Assembly (NCBI GenBank): GCA_006937955.1 | Contig: SSNP01000248.1 | Span: 291,860-355,859 of the forward strand | From: Pachypanchax playfairii | Lineage: Eukaryota > Chordata > Actinopteri > Cyprinodontiformes > Aplocheilidae | DNA length: 64,000 nt | Reading direction: 5' to 3' | Shown: in pieces, positions 23,128 to 34,785 of the stretch | Numbering within the stretch: position 1 is the stretch's first letter | Layout: every line of letters begins with the position of its first letter | Position numbers and translations under genes: made by a program | Notes under the pieces: model-generated | What the model saw: the letters and a program-made list of their open reading frames with translations, nothing else | What the model was told of the DNA's origin: nothing | The model's database searches: none

Positions 23128-24672
23128 TTATGCTCACAAGATTCTTTAAACTTTTGGAACATTGTTGAATTAAACCAACAACAACTCCGTCTTTCCAGAC
23201 TCTCTGAAAAAATATTGTTGCTGCAACATCTAATTTCCCTTTAAGTATTGGAGATTTTACTTCTTTACAGAAATGACTTTTATTGTGAAATGCTACTATA
23301 TAAATAAAACCAAATTGAACTGAAATCATCTAAGCCCTTAATGAGGCTCTTAAATGATACAATTTGCTTGATTTTTTCCACAAAACAAACAACAAAATCA
23401 CAAACTGAATTTTTTTCATAGCTTTGATGTGATGACTTGTCTTAGAAGCATGTAATGTTTGTTTCCTACCAACAAAAGTTTAAATGTATTTTTAAGCAAA
23501 TAAGATGGACAACCCTGTCATCACCAAAAAGTTTGACAGAAAAGCTAAATTTTATGTCATAAAAAATAAAGTTTTAGCATTTATTTTGGTCTTAACACCA
23601 TAAAATGAATGTATATATTGATTTTCTAGTTATATGAAACTAGCTCAGTGCCATGATGACTACAGCTCACAGAACTGAACGTCTTCTGTTCAGAAGAATC
23701 TGTTTTTTTCTGTCATTTCAGATAGAAAGAAAAAGTTTGCTTTAGGAACTGGGCTCACAAGCTGCCTACAGTTCATATTCTCCTCTCATTAGACACTCTG
23801 ATTGGCATAATCAGGTTACAACGAAGCTGAAAGGAGAAGGCCATCAGCAGGAATTAGCATCAACGATCAGTTATGTCAACAGGCTCCTTGTCAAAGACGA
23901 AGGAGGGAATAAAGAAGCACACGTGGCTTCGAATCCACCTGATCAACCAGGAAACGACTGCCTGATGAAATCTAACATTAAGAGAGCATCTTTCCAAGAC
24001 AAAACATGTTAGTAATAGAGGGGCGGGAGAAGGCGTAGAAAATAGCAGTAGCAGACAGATTTGAGGTGACAAGGCTTGTACAAAGCCCCGTCAGGAGGCT
24101 GAGATGTGAAGAAAGGCTGTCACCATGCAGAGGAAGGCAGTCATGCTGTGGTCCTTTGAAGGAGCCTGTCATTACAACAAATTGTTTCTTCAGGTTTGAT
24201 TTCTAAATTAGTCATCTATTTCCAGCAATGATTTGAATTTTCTCTGTTGATCACCCCACACAGCCAGCTCATGCACATTCCCTGTTGGAAGGAGGTTTGT
24301 GTATTTTGGGAAGAATTATAACATCTTATATTTTAATTACCTGCCTCGGCTGATTTCTAATCCTAAGGGTAGAGTGACAGCGTTCAAGTTGTTAAGTTAG
24401 TTTAATTCATATTTTGTCATATTGATGGAGAGTCAAACACCAAGCTGCCACTCAGCTTAGGATGGTTGAGTGGGTACCACAGGCTAAATGCTGGAATCAG
24501 AAAGAAAAGGAAGAACTTTGAAACTAAATGGGTACTGAAAATAAACATGAACCAAAATGTTCACCTTTAATGGTTGGGTCAACTGAATGAAGAAATGTGG
24601 TCAGTATGTCCTCCCACAGTCTGGGACTACAGCAGCATAACTAAAGGGATGGATCAAGATGACCAAAGCTAA
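23128..24672. other. No recognised gene
   Basis: Unique sequence. The segment 23770-24180 is complex and non-repetitive, but nothing in it can be called an exon. Confidence 0.4.
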
Positions 24673-24677
24673 CCCTG

Positions 24678-25158
24678 TGTCAGGTTTTAGTTGGTTAGCT
24701 TCAGCAAGGCAGGACCCAAACACGGGGAGAATACTCGCCGTACACAAAAATAAGATAAACAATGGTTTTAATAAAAAAACAAGAGTGCTGACAAGGCAGT
24801 TGACTAACATGGGATGTAGGAGCAGAAAGAACCAGAAGGAAAGCCATCGTCAAATAATCTATGAGCAAAGAAACATTATTAGACACACACAAACAAAAGA
24901 AAACTAATGAGGAAAGCAGAAACACCTGGGAAGGAGGAGAACAAAGTTACCGGAGAATACGAAACAAACAGGAAGTACAAAATAAAACAGGAAACGAAGA
25001 TGAGGAACAATATGCGACAAATGAACTGAACATAGAAGTACTAGGGAGACAAGGAGATCAGGGAGTTTCCCTAAAACAAAACATAATGGAGCAAAAAACA
25101 AAAATCATAGGTGATAATCAGGAAGAAATAAGTCCTAACAAAACCTAAAGTCCGTACA
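24678..25158 (-). mobile_element. Probable solo LTR, 481 bp, minus orientation
   Basis: Begins TGTCAGG and ends CCGTACA (TG...CA). It is flanked by a perfect 5-bp duplication CCCTG (24673-24677 and 25159-25163). The block GGACCCAAACACGGGGAG near the left end matches GGACCCAAACGCAGGGAG in the solo LTR at 46235-46639, placing the U5-like end at the left on the minus strand. No internal genes. Confidence 0.65.
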
Positions 25159-25163
25159 CCCTG

Positions 25164-25540
25164 ACTATATGATCAATCAAAAAGGAATGTTTTACACTTT
25201 GTCTTTGTCTTCTTGAGTAATAAGACATGTCTTTGTCCAAAATAACACCAAAGTTTCTTACATTATCATTGGAGGACAAATTAATTCAACCTAAAGTAAG
25301 TGACTGAATACACAGTGTCCAAAAATTTTAAAAGACACACATTTGAAGACATGCTCACAATCTACGTAATCAGTTGTCCACAACACAGACCACAAGGAGG
25401 GAAGCAATGAGCACACAAGAAATTATAAAAGAAGGATACAAAAAAAACAAAAAAACAAATACAAAGACTCACAAGGTCTAGAAGACAAAATACAAAAGCT
25501 AAAAAAAGAACTAATGATGATTCAGTAACTTTTGGATTTT
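25164..25540. other. No gene seen
   Basis: A-rich unique sequence between a solo LTR and a SINE. Confidence 0.4.
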
Positions 25541-25775
25541 TTAAATAATAATTCCACTTTATTCATCTCCCAATGGAGAGATTCACTTCTGCATTTGGCC
25601 CATCCCAAGGGAGAGGGGGGCTGCCTGTGTCATGGCGCCCGGGAGGCAGTTTGGGGTTCAGCATCTTGCCCAAGGATGCATCGACACATGGCTTGTTTGG
25701 GTCGGGGATCGAACCTCCAGCCTCTCGATCTGAGGACAACCTCCTTCCCCTTTTGACCACGGCCGCCCCCGTGTT
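25541..25775 (-). mobile_element. tRNA-derived SINE, minus orientation
   Basis: Read on the minus strand it starts GGGGCGGCCGTGGTC and carries GGTTCGATCCCC, a near-perfect RNA polymerase III B-box. The A-box region is altered. The body has CTTGGGCAAGATGCTGAACC (minus), a block common to fish SINEs, and a 3' tail with TGAATAAAGTGGAATTATT. The frames at 25532-25803 are shadows of it. Confidence 0.75.
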
Positions 25776-27287
25776 TATAATTGTTTTCATGTTTTTATCT
25801 TAAGTTCCCTGTGTGATGTAAATGTGCTACTGTTGCCTGTTGAGTTTATTGATCTTCCTCCAAGGCTGTAACTGTGTTCCCCTTCACTCATTGGCTAAGG
25901 ATGTGTTACATGTGTTAAAAAAATGCATTTTTAAAATTCATCATCTATATTTTTTACCAGTATTCTTACCAGATTTCCTAACAGTTAGATCAGTAAATTA
26001 AGAATACATTTTGGTTTAAGGTAAAATCATTTGCTATATCATAATTCATCATTTAATTATGATCTAAAGTCAAGTAAATTAATTGTCTGATTTTTTTTTC
26101 TTTTGGTTTTGATTTGTAATCAGTTTTTTTATAGATAGATTTTAAATTATTATTTGTTATTTGAATTCTTAGTTTATTTCTCTGGAATTAGAATTTTCTT
26201 CCTGGAGGTAAAAGTGGGTGTTGAAGTTCAGAGGTCATGTGATCATTCATATTACTAAAATTTCACATCAAATGTTGATGTTGATGAAAAATATTGTTTG
26301 TCAGTTTCATAACTAAAGAAATTAAAGTGGGTTTAATGCAGTTTGTTTAGAGGTTCGATGCTGGACACATGGAGGATTCAGTGTTCTAAACAGGTGGAAT
26401 CAGAATACAGTTTTTGTAGCTCCATGTACATTTTGTGGCTTGACATCATGTACAGTTAAAAGATGAAATCTCTTTTGTTTTCAACTCATCCTGGCCTCTC
26501 TCCGGATCAGAGACGAGCTAACTGGTGAGGAACCAGTGAGGATGCCTTACTTTACTCCTTGTGTTTTGGTTTTCATTTTATTGTTTGGTTATAAATATGA
26601 TCAAAATTCTAACAACAATATCTTTTAAACCTGTATAAAACAGGCTTCAAAGCTTGCATGGGTGTGTAAAATAGTTTCTTGATCATGTTCCACTCTGAAA
26701 ACACCAGAACAGAAGCTCGGCAGCACCGCCCGCTCAACACTGCAGGCTGTCTGGTTGTACATTTAGAACCATTCGGCTGCCCAGCGTGCCTGTGGCCACG
26801 CTGATAAAGCTCATCAGCATTAGAATCCATTAGGACATACGTAGAGACAGACTGAGACTCAGACAGCTGTGCTGCTGGTCAAGTGGAGCCCCTGCAGAGT
26901 CCACAGTAGATACAAGATCTGGGATTTAAACTGAACTGTCTCCAAGGTGACATACAGTATTATGTCGGGACAGATTTACTCTTCAACAGCTGAGGCTTCT
27001 GTTATTTATTGCACTTTATTTCTAAGGAACAACTGATTGTATCTGGTTTGGGGGGGGGCGGAGTGGACAAGCAGAGATTTAAATAACAACATTACATAGA
27101 GACAACAGAAACAAGACAGTATGGACTCAACTGAGTCCACCCAGTACAAACAGCAAAGTGAAAAGAAAACACACGCAGTGACACGCCTCCTCCATCTTTA
27201 TTGTTTGTTTCTATCTGAATGTCCAGGTAGCAGAAAGTTCCAGGTACCAGTCGGAACCGGACTAGGTTCTTCACTAAACTTTTCAAC
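25776..27287. other. No recognised gene
   Basis: The first kilobase is AT-rich and featureless. The stretch 26690-26830 is balanced in composition and complex, so it is a weak candidate for conserved non-coding sequence. A G-run is at 27051-27058. Confidence 0.4.
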
Positions 27288-27290
27288 TTA

Positions 27291-27944
27291 GGCCCTGTCC
27301 CAAAAACCACACTGCACCTCATGGTCTTCCACTAAGTGCACTTAGCAGAAGTTCACGTAAGGGTTCGAAGTGTGTCGTGAACAAGTGCGCACATATTAGC
27401 AGTATTGGGACAGCGAGCACTACGTGCCACAGCGTTCTTTCTCCATGACAACCAGAATAGCAGTACCGGTCACTGTTTGCACTATATTCATACTAGAAAT
27501 GAACTTAAAACTCCAACAAACATTTATTTTGAGGAGAATGAAGCGCAGGAACCGAAGGAGGTGTATAAAATAGAATAAGTGATTAAACTGTTAGTGTATC
27601 ATGTTCGAAAATACACGTAAGTACCGTTATTGATTAATTAAATTTTTTATCAGATATATGACACATCTTTCCAACAGAGAATCAATTGATTGTAATTACA
27701 CATCTAGATAATAAAATAAAATCTTGATTATTTGCTGTCTACACTTGAGAAAACGTTTTTTTGGTCCGTATGGTTCAATCATTTCTCCACCTTCTTCTTC
27801 TTCTTTTGGCGAAGTGAAGCTCAAGCGTTCGAAAGGGGCGGAGCCAAGGGCATGACTCTCCGTTCTTGGAGAATCGGGACACCCTACGCACTTACGCCCT
27901 TCATCGGGAACGCGCATTTGAAGTGCGCGTATTGGGACAGGGCC
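27291..27944. mobile_element. PIF/Harbinger-type MITE, 654 bp
   Basis: A perfect 13-bp terminal inverted repeat GGCCCTGTCCCAA is flanked on both sides by TTA (27288-27290 and 27945-27947). A GG-starting terminus plus a TTA duplication is the PIF/Harbinger signature. The interior has no credible coding frame. Confidence 0.88.
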
Positions 27945-28110
27945 TTAGATGATTCATTTTCCCAAAAATGTATCTATGTTAATATTACGTGAAAAATACA
28001 TTATTTATATCAAATTGAGCATCTTTTATCTGCCTTTTATCTTACAGATCCCCTTTAATTATTGTTAAAAGTGGATTTGTAGAACATATCTGTCATAAAA
28101 CAAGAAATTC

Positions 28111-29330
28111 TGACATGACTGTGGCAGTTGTGGACCAGAAAAAAAATGCAGGGAGCAGGCGACGGCAGATAGACAGAATAAAATCCACTGGTGTTTTAAT
28201 GACAAATAACTAAACTTAAAACTATAGACTTGACTTAACATGAAAAAAACAAAACAGACTTGATTTGAGCATGAAAAAAAATCCAACAAGCTCAAGCACA
28301 TGAGTCTGAGAGAGAACATTCACATGCACATGTTTATTCAGATGATGTCTCCATCCAAGGACAGACTGGAAAAAGAAATCTTACCAGGTGCATCAGGTGA
28401 CAAACATGAAAGACAGTAAAACACGAGTGAGAGATATGAATAAAAGACTACGTTCACGCTGCAGGTCTAACCTTTCTCTGCTTCTTCTGCCGTTACTGTT
28501 GTTTACTTTTCGCCCATATTCATGTAGTATGTCCCGTATTGATGACGTACAGGTCAGATGGAAGCGACCTGGCGATTCAGACTGAAGTTGCATGCTAAAA
28601 GATCGCATACATATCGGATTCAGGACCACATGCTGAAGTGGCCTGGGTCGCATTAAAAAAAAAAAAAAAACGTATCTGTGTCGTTCAGACTGTCATAAAA
28701 AAATCAGATACCAGTCAGAGAGGGTCAAAAAAATCAGATTTATGTCACTTCACCCTGCTGTCTGAACGAAGCCTAAATGAGGAAGTAGCGTGGAAATGAA
28801 AACCGAGGAAAAACAGACATGAAATAGAGACAATAAACATATTCCACGAATAAAGTGACAAACAGGAACATGATGAAATGACAGAGAAATGCAAAGTGAA
28901 CAAGAGCAGGTCAAAAATGAAAAGAGACAGGAATAGATGGGAACAGGAAAACAAAGAGGTTAATTAAACTAACATGGGAATAATAAACAGAAGACAGGAC
29001 AATAACTACAAGACAAACTATGTATGATGGCCTGGAACCATGGGGACATACAAATCCCAAGAATAATAGGAACTGACTAGCATGGACAAAATGATGTTCC
29101 AACATGGAGATGAAAACAGATGAAAAAAATGTAAATAATTTTTAAGAAAACAGACGAGAAGTGAGGAATTAAGATACTCTAAAAGTATCAGTGTATCAGT
29201 GTAAAAGCTGACTATAGGGAGGGCATGAAGAGGACAATGATTGAACACTAAAGTTACTACAGTTAATACAAAATTACGCAGAAAAACCTACATAAAGCAC
29301 ACTGAACTAAACAGGAAGTCAAGGGACATG
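28111..29330. mobile_element. Possible LTR-like composite repeat, interrupted
   Basis: The segment starts TGACATGACTG, carries GCAGGGAGCAGGC near 28148 and is A/G-rich on the plus strand like the minus-oriented LTRs at 24678 and 46235. A separate inverted-repeat element (28445-28774) sits inside. The right border and target duplication were not found, so this is tentative. Confidence 0.25.
28445..28774. mobile_element. Short inverted-repeat DNA element, 330 bp
   Basis: Ends AGACTACGTTCACGCTGCAGG and (complement) AGGCTTCGTTCAGACAGCAGG form an imperfect terminal inverted repeat. Subterminal CAGACT and AAAATCAGAT motifs recur. No target duplication could be confirmed. It includes an A-run at about 28655-28670. 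Confidence 0.55.
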
Positions 29331-30246
29331 ATAATTACAGATGTTTTCAGATTAAAAGAAAATATTTCAAGATTTATTTTCCATTCTTCAGTGTCTGTTT
29401 GTTATAATTCTCTTCCTCAGTTTAACCGACAGTCACTCAGTAGCAGTTTGATGATGTAATGAAGACGAATCAGCTCTTCTTCCTTTTTAAAACATAATTC
29501 ATTATGCTTTTATTCTGTGTACTTCGTGTATATCTGATTTTACAGTACAGAGCAGCTGTCCTCCCGCTCCACAGGCAAGACGTGAAATGAAAATTAAAAA
29601 TAAAAAAAAGACCTAATTGTGATTTTTACGACTCAGATGTCGCCCCTCCCTACTCACTGTCAAAACACGAGGAGCGTCTCACAACATTTGCTTGATGTAT
29701 GGAGAGGACGTAAAACATATGCTTCTGAAAAGAGCTGGCCCATCTTCACTTTGTTATTCCAATATCCTCTTCATTTCTTTTATAGCCGCAGTGTGATGGG
29801 ATCATCAGTCATTCACACACGTCTGGTGGAAGCGGAGAGCGATTGCTTTTGCCTGACATCATCTCTGGCTGGTATTTCATGCTGAAAGAGTCCAACTTTG
29901 CAGGAATGAGAGAGACCACTTGAAAGATAACAAACAAGGGACCAGACCCCCCCACCCTTCCTTACCGCATTGAAGATAATCTTGTTTTTGACTTGAGTGA
30001 TGGACGAGGATTTCACAGACTCTCCATCTGTTTCTGACGGCTTTGCCTACATGTCAAAATTGGATTTCTTAATCTAATGACTGGGAATCTTGTGTTTAGT
30101 GAGTCCCGGCACAGATGAGCGGTTTGGACTGTTGTGACCTCTGATCTGTCAGCAATAGGCAGCTCGTAATTCTGATAATGGCAGCAGAAAGGAGCCTGAT
30201 GCAGCATATGAAGATGATGTTAAATAGAGCCTGATCCAAATCTGAC
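29331..30246. other. No gene; possible conserved non-coding stretch
   Basis: From about 29740 to 30230 the sequence is complex, free of recognisable repeats and rich in homeodomain-like TAAT words and AGATAA-like words. This is typical of vertebrate conserved non-coding elements but is only an impression from base composition. Confidence 0.3.
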
Positions 30247-30250
30247 TTAA

Positions 30251-30771
30251 AGCTATAGTGCGTAACTTCTGTCGCCCCCTAGCGGAATTTTTCCCTCTGC
30301 CGCTGTGATTCGCGATTCCACAACATTTTTATTCTGTTTGAATAAGAACAGCTTTTGAAAAAAGATGGACTCTTCAGAAGAGGAAATTATTGTATTTTTT
30401 ATTTATTTTCCGCAGAAACGCAAATAGCTTATTACAAACGGGAGACAAGGTGCCTGCTAATTTGTAACTGACAGGTTAGTGAATGATCTCCTGCTACGAG
30501 ACTCTCCGCTCGTCCTCCCCCTCCCTTCTTGTTGTGATGTAAAAGACGTAATTTGCGTGTCGCCGGTCGACACACAAAGTAAAAATGATATATATTGAAA
30601 AATACCGTGAGATGTTTGAGGAGCCGATCGGCTTAATCTGCATTGTGTCATCTCCTCTAATAGTGGCTTGGCTGAAACGGACATTCACGGACATGAAATG
30701 AAAAATACTTTATTTATCCCAGAAGGGAAATTCAAGTGTAAATGTACATGTAAAAGTTACGCACTATAGCT
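30251..30771. mobile_element. TTAA-flanked MITE with perfect 18-bp inverted repeats, 521 bp
   Basis: TTAA flanks lie at 30247-30250 and 30772-30775. The terminal repeat AGCTATAGTGCGTAACTT is identical at both ends over 18 bp. Near the right end the words CTTTATTTATCCCAGAAGGG (30702-30721) look like the tail of a SINE or RTE-type element that landed inside. The minus frames at 30457-30694 lack domain signatures. Confidence 0.92.
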
Positions 30772-30775
30772 TTAA

Positions 30776-32790
30776 GCCTTCGCTGCAACCAGCCTGGATT
30801 CATCTCTGCTGTAGGACACTTGGAACACTTGGAAGAACTCAGAAACAGCCCATGCAAACGGATCAGGTGGGCTCAGGCAAAGAAACAGGTTTTGTGTCTA
30901 CAAAGATTAAGAGAGATGTGTGTCCGGGATGTTTCTTAATGCACTGTCACATTATGTAAATCCAGCCCTCCGTACCGAAGCCTCTCATCGTTTATTTGCC
31001 TGCTACAAATTACCTCCCCATGAGCTTCATGGATTGACCTCAATTTGCCTCGCAACCCCGTTATTTCTTCCTCTTCCCTCGGCTGTCTCTCATGTCTTCC
31101 TCGTGGGAGTCGTGCGGTAACTGGCAGCACACCAGTCCTGACGCTGTGTTTACAGGATTACAGAGAGAAAGATCACACGGTGCTTGAGCCGTGAACAGGA
31201 CAGAAGTTCAGATGACGGAAGGAGCATCCTGGAAGGCTTTCATTCAGACAAGTCATCTCCTTCTTCTGCTGTGTGTCTGCGTCTCATCAGAGACACGTCA
31301 GCTCCTCTTCTCCATCCTCGGCATCTCTCCCAGCTGTCTCTTATCTTTTTCTCTGTCGTCTTTACTCCTGACTTTCTCCACCTTTCCTCGCAGACAGCCA
31401 GAACCAGGCTAATTGACAGACTGACCTGAGGAAAAGTGGCACTCAGGATCAAGCAGCACTTTTATCTCAGGTACAGGATCCTCTCATTTATGCTTCTTTC
31501 TTCTCTTCCCCAGTAGTTTTTTTACAGTCGTCTCTGAGTTTCTTCCCACAGACTTGAAAATGAATCATGGTTGAGAGCGTGGGCAGTCAGTCATGATAGA
31601 TGGAGAGGGCAGAGCCTGGAAGGTGGAGAGGATGAACAGTTTGAACTCTGATGATGTAAATCTTACCACTGAGACCAACCTGCACCCAGAAGTCCAGAAG
31701 CCATCATTTCATTACGTTTAGACAGTTGAGATCTTCTTCAGATGGGTTGCAGGGAGGGAGGTTGAAGCCCCTCCACTCACTTCAGGCAAATCTTTAACAA
31801 GTCTGTCTCATCTGTTCTCATGTTCTTCTGCACCTTCTGCTTCAGTACATCCTGTCATGCCGTCCGCAGCCTACCTGCTGTCTGCTCTGGATGGTAGGAC
31901 TCAAACTTGAGTCATGTGATCGAGCTTCACTCTTGATTTAACAATCCCGTCACATATTTTTTCCAGCCATTCCTTTCCCGTTTTTTTTTTTTTTTTTTGC
32001 CTTCTAAGTGCCACTGAGCATTATCTTTGCGGCTGTGAAAGGCGACAGCTGCCAGTAGGAGTGAAATCATTGTCCCTGCCAGAGTGACAGACAGGACTGG
32101 CTTCTTGTATAATAGCAGAACAATGTCATTCTCATCTGACGCCAGAGGGACTGACGCGTTCTCCAGCGATGGATGAGCCGTTTGTTTGAAGAGGGGGGGG
32201 CAGTTTAATTGATGGCAATGAAAGTGTTTTGTCACTTTGTGTTCTCACAATGTTTTATTTGTGTGTCATTACCCATAACAAAAGCATTCCCAAAAGCATC
32301 TTTGCAGTTGTTGGTTTGAAATCCACCCTGTTACTTCTCTGGTGCAGAGAGGGCCGATACAAGGCCCCATAGTCAGATTCCAGATCAGGCCTGCAGGTGT
32401 CCCACTGACATCCTCAGCCAGCTGTGTCAGCAGGCTGCACTGAGAACATCAGTGTGTTTCCTGCAACATTTACTGTGCTAAAGAGGGTTCTTCACTTCCA
32501 CGTTCCTGTGAGCACAAACTGCTGTGTTGAGACTGTTTTATATTCAAACCATCTGCTATCATTACATGTTTGTTACAATCAGTGAGAGATCAGTTATTGT
32601 CTCCATCGTGTCCACAGTGATGGCTGAGTGTAATTTCTGTGTTGCTCAGGATGTTCATCTGTTCATCTCACCTGTCCAACGTTTGATCAGCTTCTGTTTA
32701 GAATGAGTCTGTTTTATTTTTAGACGGAACAACAAAAACGCAGAAAAAAACAGCTAAAGTCCGGCATTTATCATCTAGTCAGTCGCTCAT
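30776..32790. other. No recognised gene; complex unique sequence
   Basis: Sub-stretches 30925-31030 and 31999-32210 are non-repetitive and balanced in composition and could be conserved non-coding DNA. An uninterrupted T-run lies at 31981-31998. Overlapping frames at 31184-31452 are low-complexity CT-rich shadows. Confidence 0.35.
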
Positions 32791-32794
32791 TTAT

Positions 32795-32890
32795 ACCTGC
32801 TTTTCCTGTTCAGGGTTGCAGGGAGCTGGCGTCTATCTCAAACATTAGGTGAGAGGCGGGGCTACACCTGGACAGGTCCATCACAGTTAG
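32795..32890 (-). repeat. SINE-type repeat fragment, 3' portion
   Basis: CCTGTTCAGGGTTGCAGGGA, GCGTCTATCTC and GGACAGGTCCATCACAG match the reversed SINE-like tail at 10876-11105. Confidence 0.65.
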
Positions 32891-33430
32891 CACATCTAAC
32901 ATCCGGTTAATATTTTTGCAGTATTTATCACGGCCCAGTTTCTTCAGTGTTTTCAGAAGTTGTACACAAGATGATAAAAAAAGATCTTGACAATTATTTG
33001 GTCTTCAAATTCAGTTTGACAAGTTTGACCACAAGCCCAGCTGTAAATCGAAAAATAGAAAAAAAAGTTGAAAATATGAGAATAAGCTTGATGTCACTTT
33101 GCAAATGGCAAACAATAAAAATCAAAGCCAAAGTCCTTCAACAATGGTGGAATCTAAGGCCCAAGCTGTCTGTTGTCATTGTCTCTTTGTTGCTGCTGAA
33201 TTTTTAATGATTCAAAACAAATAAATCCCACAAGAGTTTTTGATTCATCCTGGACGTGTTTTTTCCACAACTTCTACTTGTCACAATCAAGTCCAGAAGA
33301 TTTTTACTTCAACTTCTTTTCATGTTTGATGTTGTTGAGTTTGTGCAAAACAGTAACACACACTAATCATCCAAAACATGTTGATCACATTCAAAACACT
33401 TTGTTTTGCCACTGGCCTCATGTTTAATCC
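32891..33430. other. No recognised gene
   Basis: The 86-codon frame at 32947-33207 is lysine-rich and AT-driven, with no domain signature. Confidence 0.4.
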
Positions 33431-34267
33431 AGGTGTAGCCCCACCTGTTGGGCAGGTCGCCAGGTGTAGCCCCACCTGTAGAGCAGGTCGGCAGGTGTAG
33501 CCCCACCTGTTGAGCAGGTCGCCAGGTTTAGCCTCACCTGTTGAGCAGGTCGGCAGGTGTAGCCCCACCTGCTGGGCAGGTCGCCAGGTATAGCCCCACC
33601 TGTTGGGCAGGTCGCCAGATGTAGCCCCACCTGTTGGGCAGGTCGCCAGGTGTAGAACGACTTGTTGGGCAGGTCGCCAGGTGTAGAATGACCTTTTGAG
33701 CAGGTTGCCAGATGTAGCCCCACCTGTTGGGCAAGTCGCCAGGTGAAGCCCCACCTTTTGGGCAGTTCGCCAGGTGTAGAACGACCTGTTGAGCAGGTCG
33801 CCAGGTGTAGCCCCACCTGTTGGGCAGGTCGCCAGGTGAAGCCTGACCTGTTGGGCAGGTCGCCATGTGTAGAACGACCTGTTGGGCAGATTGCCAGGTA
33901 TAGCCCCACCTGCTGGGCAGGTCGCCAGGTATAGCCCCACCTGTTGGGCAGGTCGCCAGATGTAGCCCCACCTGTTGGGCAGGTTGCCAGGTGTAGAACG
34001 ACCTGTTGGGCAGGTTGCCAGGTGTAGAATGACCTTTTGAGCAGGTTGCCAGGTGTAGCTCCAGCTGTTGGGCAGGTCGCCAGGTGAAGCCCCACCTTTT
34101 GGGCAGTTTGCCAGGTGTAGAATGACCTGTTGAGCAGGTCGCCAGGTGTAGCCCCACCTGTTGGGCAGGTCGCCAGGTGAAGCCCGACCTGTAGGGCAGG
34201 TTGCCATGTGTAGAACGACCTGTTGGGCAGATTGCCAGGTGTAGCCCCACCTGTTGGACAGGTCACC
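33431..34267. repeat. 31-bp minisatellite, 27 units, no indels
   Basis: Twenty-seven head-to-tail 31-bp units begin AGGTGTAGCC at 33431 and the last begins at 34237, exactly 26 x 31 bases later, so no unit has gained or lost a base. Units differ only by substitutions (for example TAGCCCCACC, TAGAACGACC, TAGAATGACC or GAAGCCCCACC cores). A higher-order period of 11 units (341 bp) is visible. Each typical unit holds CAGGTG and CACCTG facing each other. Because 31 is not a multiple of three and no unit carries a stop on the minus strand, all three minus frames stay open (417, 281 and 238 codons). These are artefacts of the repeat. Confidence 0.97.
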
Positions 34268-34436
34268 AATCAGAGGCCCACATTTTCCACTGAACACGTC
34301 AGCACCATGTAGCATTTTGCTGGCGTGTCTCTTCCCACCAGGACGCTTCACACTCATATCACTCGTGTGAATCCAGCTGGTCAACAGAGATGTGATTTTA
34401 CACACAACAACAAGCAGGGAGAAGGACAAAAACATG

Positions 34437-34785
34437 TATCCAGAAGGTATGTGGCTTATTTTCACACCACCTATGGACTTCAAACTACTGTAGGTACTGT
34501 ATTTTTTCGTAGTTATATTGAAACTTCCGGGTATTTTACGTTTCAGAAATGCCTGATTTCCTGTCTGGTTCAAACTAAGCTGCTGAGCTTGATGCGTTTT
34601 AGAAGTGTACAGCTGGAAAATAGGACTGCAACATACGCAACAAACATACGCAACACTATGCTTCTGGGACGCGTTTCATGTGCGCTGCTTTGCTCACAGT
34701 TGAAACTGTCTCATTGACTTTAATAACGTCTATCAGCCGCGTATTACACGTCACTAATGTTGTGCGTCTGTTGTGCGTTCAGTGG
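34437..34785 (+). repeat. Dispersed repeat shared with 5931-6205
   Basis: The same ordered blocks as at 5931 (TCCAGAAGGTATGTG, CTATGGACTTCAAAC, TGATTTCCTGTCTGG), continuing with GCGCTGCTTTGCTCACAGTT and GTGCGTCTGTTGTGCGTTCA. The 130-codon frame at 34325-34717 is a shadow. Confidence 0.6.

Noticed and set aside
25541..25775. Functional tRNA gene
   Set aside because: The B-box is good but the A-box and cloverleaf arms are lost, and the body and tail are those of a SINE.
33431..34267. CRISPR array
   Set aside because: Units are contiguous 31-bp repeats with no unique spacers, in a vertebrate context.
33320..34573. 417-residue minus-strand open frame as a real repeat protein
   Set aside because: It is generated by the 31-bp minisatellite, which is open in all three minus frames. 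There is no signal peptide or domain, and the same peptide appears in the overlapping frames.
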